Shown: positions 62,527 through 64,000 of the stretch, one piece after another | How positions within the stretch are numbered: the stretch's first letter is position 1 | How the letters are laid out: every line of letters starts with the position of its first letter | Source of the DNA: Chamaea fasciata | Taxonomy: Eukaryota; Chordata; Aves; Passeriformes; Sylviidae | DNA: 64,000 bases | Direction: 5' to 3' | NCBI GenBank assembly: GCA_029207755.1 | Contig: JARCOQ010000016.1 | Span: forward strand, 2,857,001-2,921,000 | Translations under genes and position numbers: made by a program | The notes under the pieces: model-generated | The model's input: the letters and a program-made list of their open reading frames with translations, nothing else | The model's database searches: none | What the model was told of the DNA's origin: nothing

Positions 62527-62954
62527 AGCTCCGTGGCTGCTCCAGAAGCCAGAGGAAAAGCCCTGCATGGAGAACAGAAGCCTGTGCAGGATGGTGTCTG
62601 TGCTGCAGAGGGATTCCTGGAGCTGCTCCCATGATAACTATTAAACCACAGATCCTCATTTCACAGCAATGCTAGAGAGTTTTCTAGGAATCCTCCCTTA
62701 GGAAACGAGGCTATCTCATCAGCAGCGCAGCCCTGGCTACTCTGTAAAACCATTTTGCAGTTTAGAAGTGCTGGAGAGCTGCCGGCACTCAGAACCCTCC
62801 AGGCTCACCCAGAAGAGCCCAGAGATGCTCTCAGAGCACACGTGCTGGTTCCCTGCCCCTGGAGACACCCCGGGACCCTCGGAGACACCAGAAGTGAGGC
62901 TCAGCTCTCCCCTCACACAGCCCATCATCTCATGTATGGGGCCATTTCCATCTC
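62527..62954. other. Spacer before the CpG island
   Basis: GC rises from about 62,760. No supported exon; C-rich strings at 62,858-62,881 nearly meet the quadruplex rule but one loop is eight bases. Confidence 0.5.
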
Positions 62955-63760
62955 AGCCGCGGGGGCAGCTCCTCACGGCCTGGAGGAGGGTGTCTGAGCA
63001 GCCTTACCCGGCTCCGTGCCTGAGCAGAGGTGCCAGAACACCGCCGGGACCGAGCCCTTCCCTGGCAAACACCAGCGGCACATTCCCGGCCTGGCCACCG
63101 CCCTCCGGCAGCGGGGATTGAGGGGACAGAAGGTCCAGCTGCCGTTTACAGGGAATTTGCCCGGGAGAGGAGCAAAGTCCGAGCACGCATCCCCACCGTC
63201 GGTGGCTGTCCCTGCACGGCAGGTCTGACAGTGCCATCTACTGACCCTGCCCCGCCGCTCCCCGTGCTGTGCCCGGCACAATTCCCCAACTCCAGCGCTT
63301 CGCAGGGGACACGGCGGAGACAGAGGCTGCCGCTGAGCCACCGACAGCTGAGCAGCGGGGAATCGTCGGGGCTTCACTAACTGTTGCTCCTGTTTGGCTC
63401 CAGATTCAGCAACCATTGCACAAATCAGTCCAGGCTCAGCTGTGGGAGCAGGCTGACAGACACAAGTACGTCCCCGTGCTTTTGAAAGCCACGCTCACGT
63501 GCACTACTCTTAGCTTACTTTAATTAACAGAGGCAGAAACGAACTAACTGTTGATGGCTGCGCAGTCGGTCCGGGAGCTGCACCGATGCGGAAGGACAGC
63601 CAAAGTTTTGACAGAGTGAGCAGTGACATATGCTGGCGGGCTGGTTCTGATGGGGGGCAGAGAGAACGGAGAGGAGCGAAGCAGCAGCTCGGAGAGTGCC
63701 AGCGCTTCCATCTTCACTGGCAGCGCTCGCCTTTGTGTGAGCGGCCCATCCCGAGCCAGC
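62955..63760. promoter_or_regulatory. CpG island, likely promoter region
   Basis: About 30 CpGs can be counted in 63,001-63,400, many times the density elsewhere in the window, and moderate density continues to about 63,760. GC-box-like CCGCCC (63,103) and CCCCGCC strings occur; no TATA box is evident, as is usual for CpG island promoters. Direction is unresolved. A strong minus-strand splice donor (CGG|GTAAGG, intron side 63002-63007) favours a leftward first exon, while rightward transcription cannot be excluded because the window ends soon after. Confidence 0.65.
63231..63244 (-). promoter_or_regulatory. CTCF core motif
   Basis: Read on the minus strand, TCAGTAGATGGCAC matches the CTCF core CCASYAGRKGGCRS at 13 of 14 positions (first C replaced by T). 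It sits inside the CpG island, a usual place for promoter-linked CTCF sites. By convention this orientation would favour loops toward the left. Confidence 0.6.
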
Positions 63761-64000
63761 TGCAGTGGGGACACATGCAGCTCTTTGTAAGGGGAAGAGT
63801 AGCGCTGTGGAAACAAAATTCAGAGTGCAGCAGAGAAAACGGCCGTGCCAGCCTTTATCCCGAGTTAGGCAACAAAACCTCCAGAGGCAGAAAGCAGCAC
63901 AGTGCAATGAAGCAAGAAGCGGTGTCTCTTTGTTAACATCCTGGGGTGTTTCCGCATAGCAGGAGTGCAGGGATGCAGATGGGGCTGCGTGAGAGCTGCC
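63761..64000. other. Right edge, declining CpG content
   Basis: No complete feature. Open frames on both strands cross this edge without motifs; a first exon belonging to the CpG island promoter could lie here or beyond the window. Confidence 0.4.

Noticed and set aside
62973..63416. 147-codon open frame on the minus strand
   Set aside because: It lies in the CpG island, where high GC lowers stop-codon frequency and long chance frames are expected on several frames at once. No domain, signal or codon pattern supports a protein.
1..64000. CRISPR arrays, bacterial operons, endogenous retroviruses
   Set aside because: No regularly spaced repeat-spacer arrays, no dense coding, and no LTR pairs or retroviral gene remnants are visible; the sequence is vertebrate in character.

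Overview
This window looks like nuclear DNA of a bird, from a gene-poor interval. The evidence is: no dense protein coding in any frame, strong CpG depletion broken only by two CpG-rich patches, typical vertebrate A-rich and (CA)n simple repeats, and very few interspersed repeats. The one clear mobile element is a decayed fragment of a CR1-type LINE, the dominant retrotransposon of birds and other sauropsids. One recognisable LINE fragment in 64 kb points to a bird rather than a mammal. The species cannot be told from the sequence.

No complete protein-coding gene is recognisable. The longest open frames are 120 to 147 codons. They have no family motifs and are about what chance gives in 64 kb at this base composition, so they are not annotated as genes. 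Three short exon-like segments are listed at low confidence: two near 46.5-47.0 kb and one ending at 62.5 kb. The interval is best read as intergenic DNA or a very long intron.

Layout. 0-17.7 kb: unique non-coding DNA with short tandem repeats (2.39 and 5.31 kb), a minus-strand G-quadruplex motif (5.41 kb) and several AT-rich stretches that look like conserved regulatory DNA. 17.7-18.5 kb: the CR1 reverse-transcriptase fragment, carrying a 4 x 30 bp minisatellite grown from its own motif A region. 21.1-21.5 kb: an internal CpG-rich patch. 24.2 kb: a perfect 22-bp palindrome followed 50 bp later by a run of 47 A. 25.7 kb: a 72-bp near-perfect palindrome with 35-bp arms, the most unusual object here. 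26-46 kb: unique DNA with simple repeats, a palindrome pair (32.7 kb), a 15-bp tandem repeat (36.7 kb) and a possible CR1 3' tail (41 kb). 46.5-47.0 kb: exon-like segments. 49-60 kb: AT-rich, homeodomain-site-rich DNA, candidate enhancers, and a plus-strand G-quadruplex motif (56.3 kb). 62.95-63.8 kb: a GC-rich CpG island with a good CTCF core motif and a strong minus-strand splice donor, the best candidate for a promoter.

A working model is that the right-edge CpG island is the promoter of a gene, and that the gene-empty DNA to its left is either its regulatory domain or, if the minus-strand donor is used, its first intron. This is inference; no gene identity can be given.
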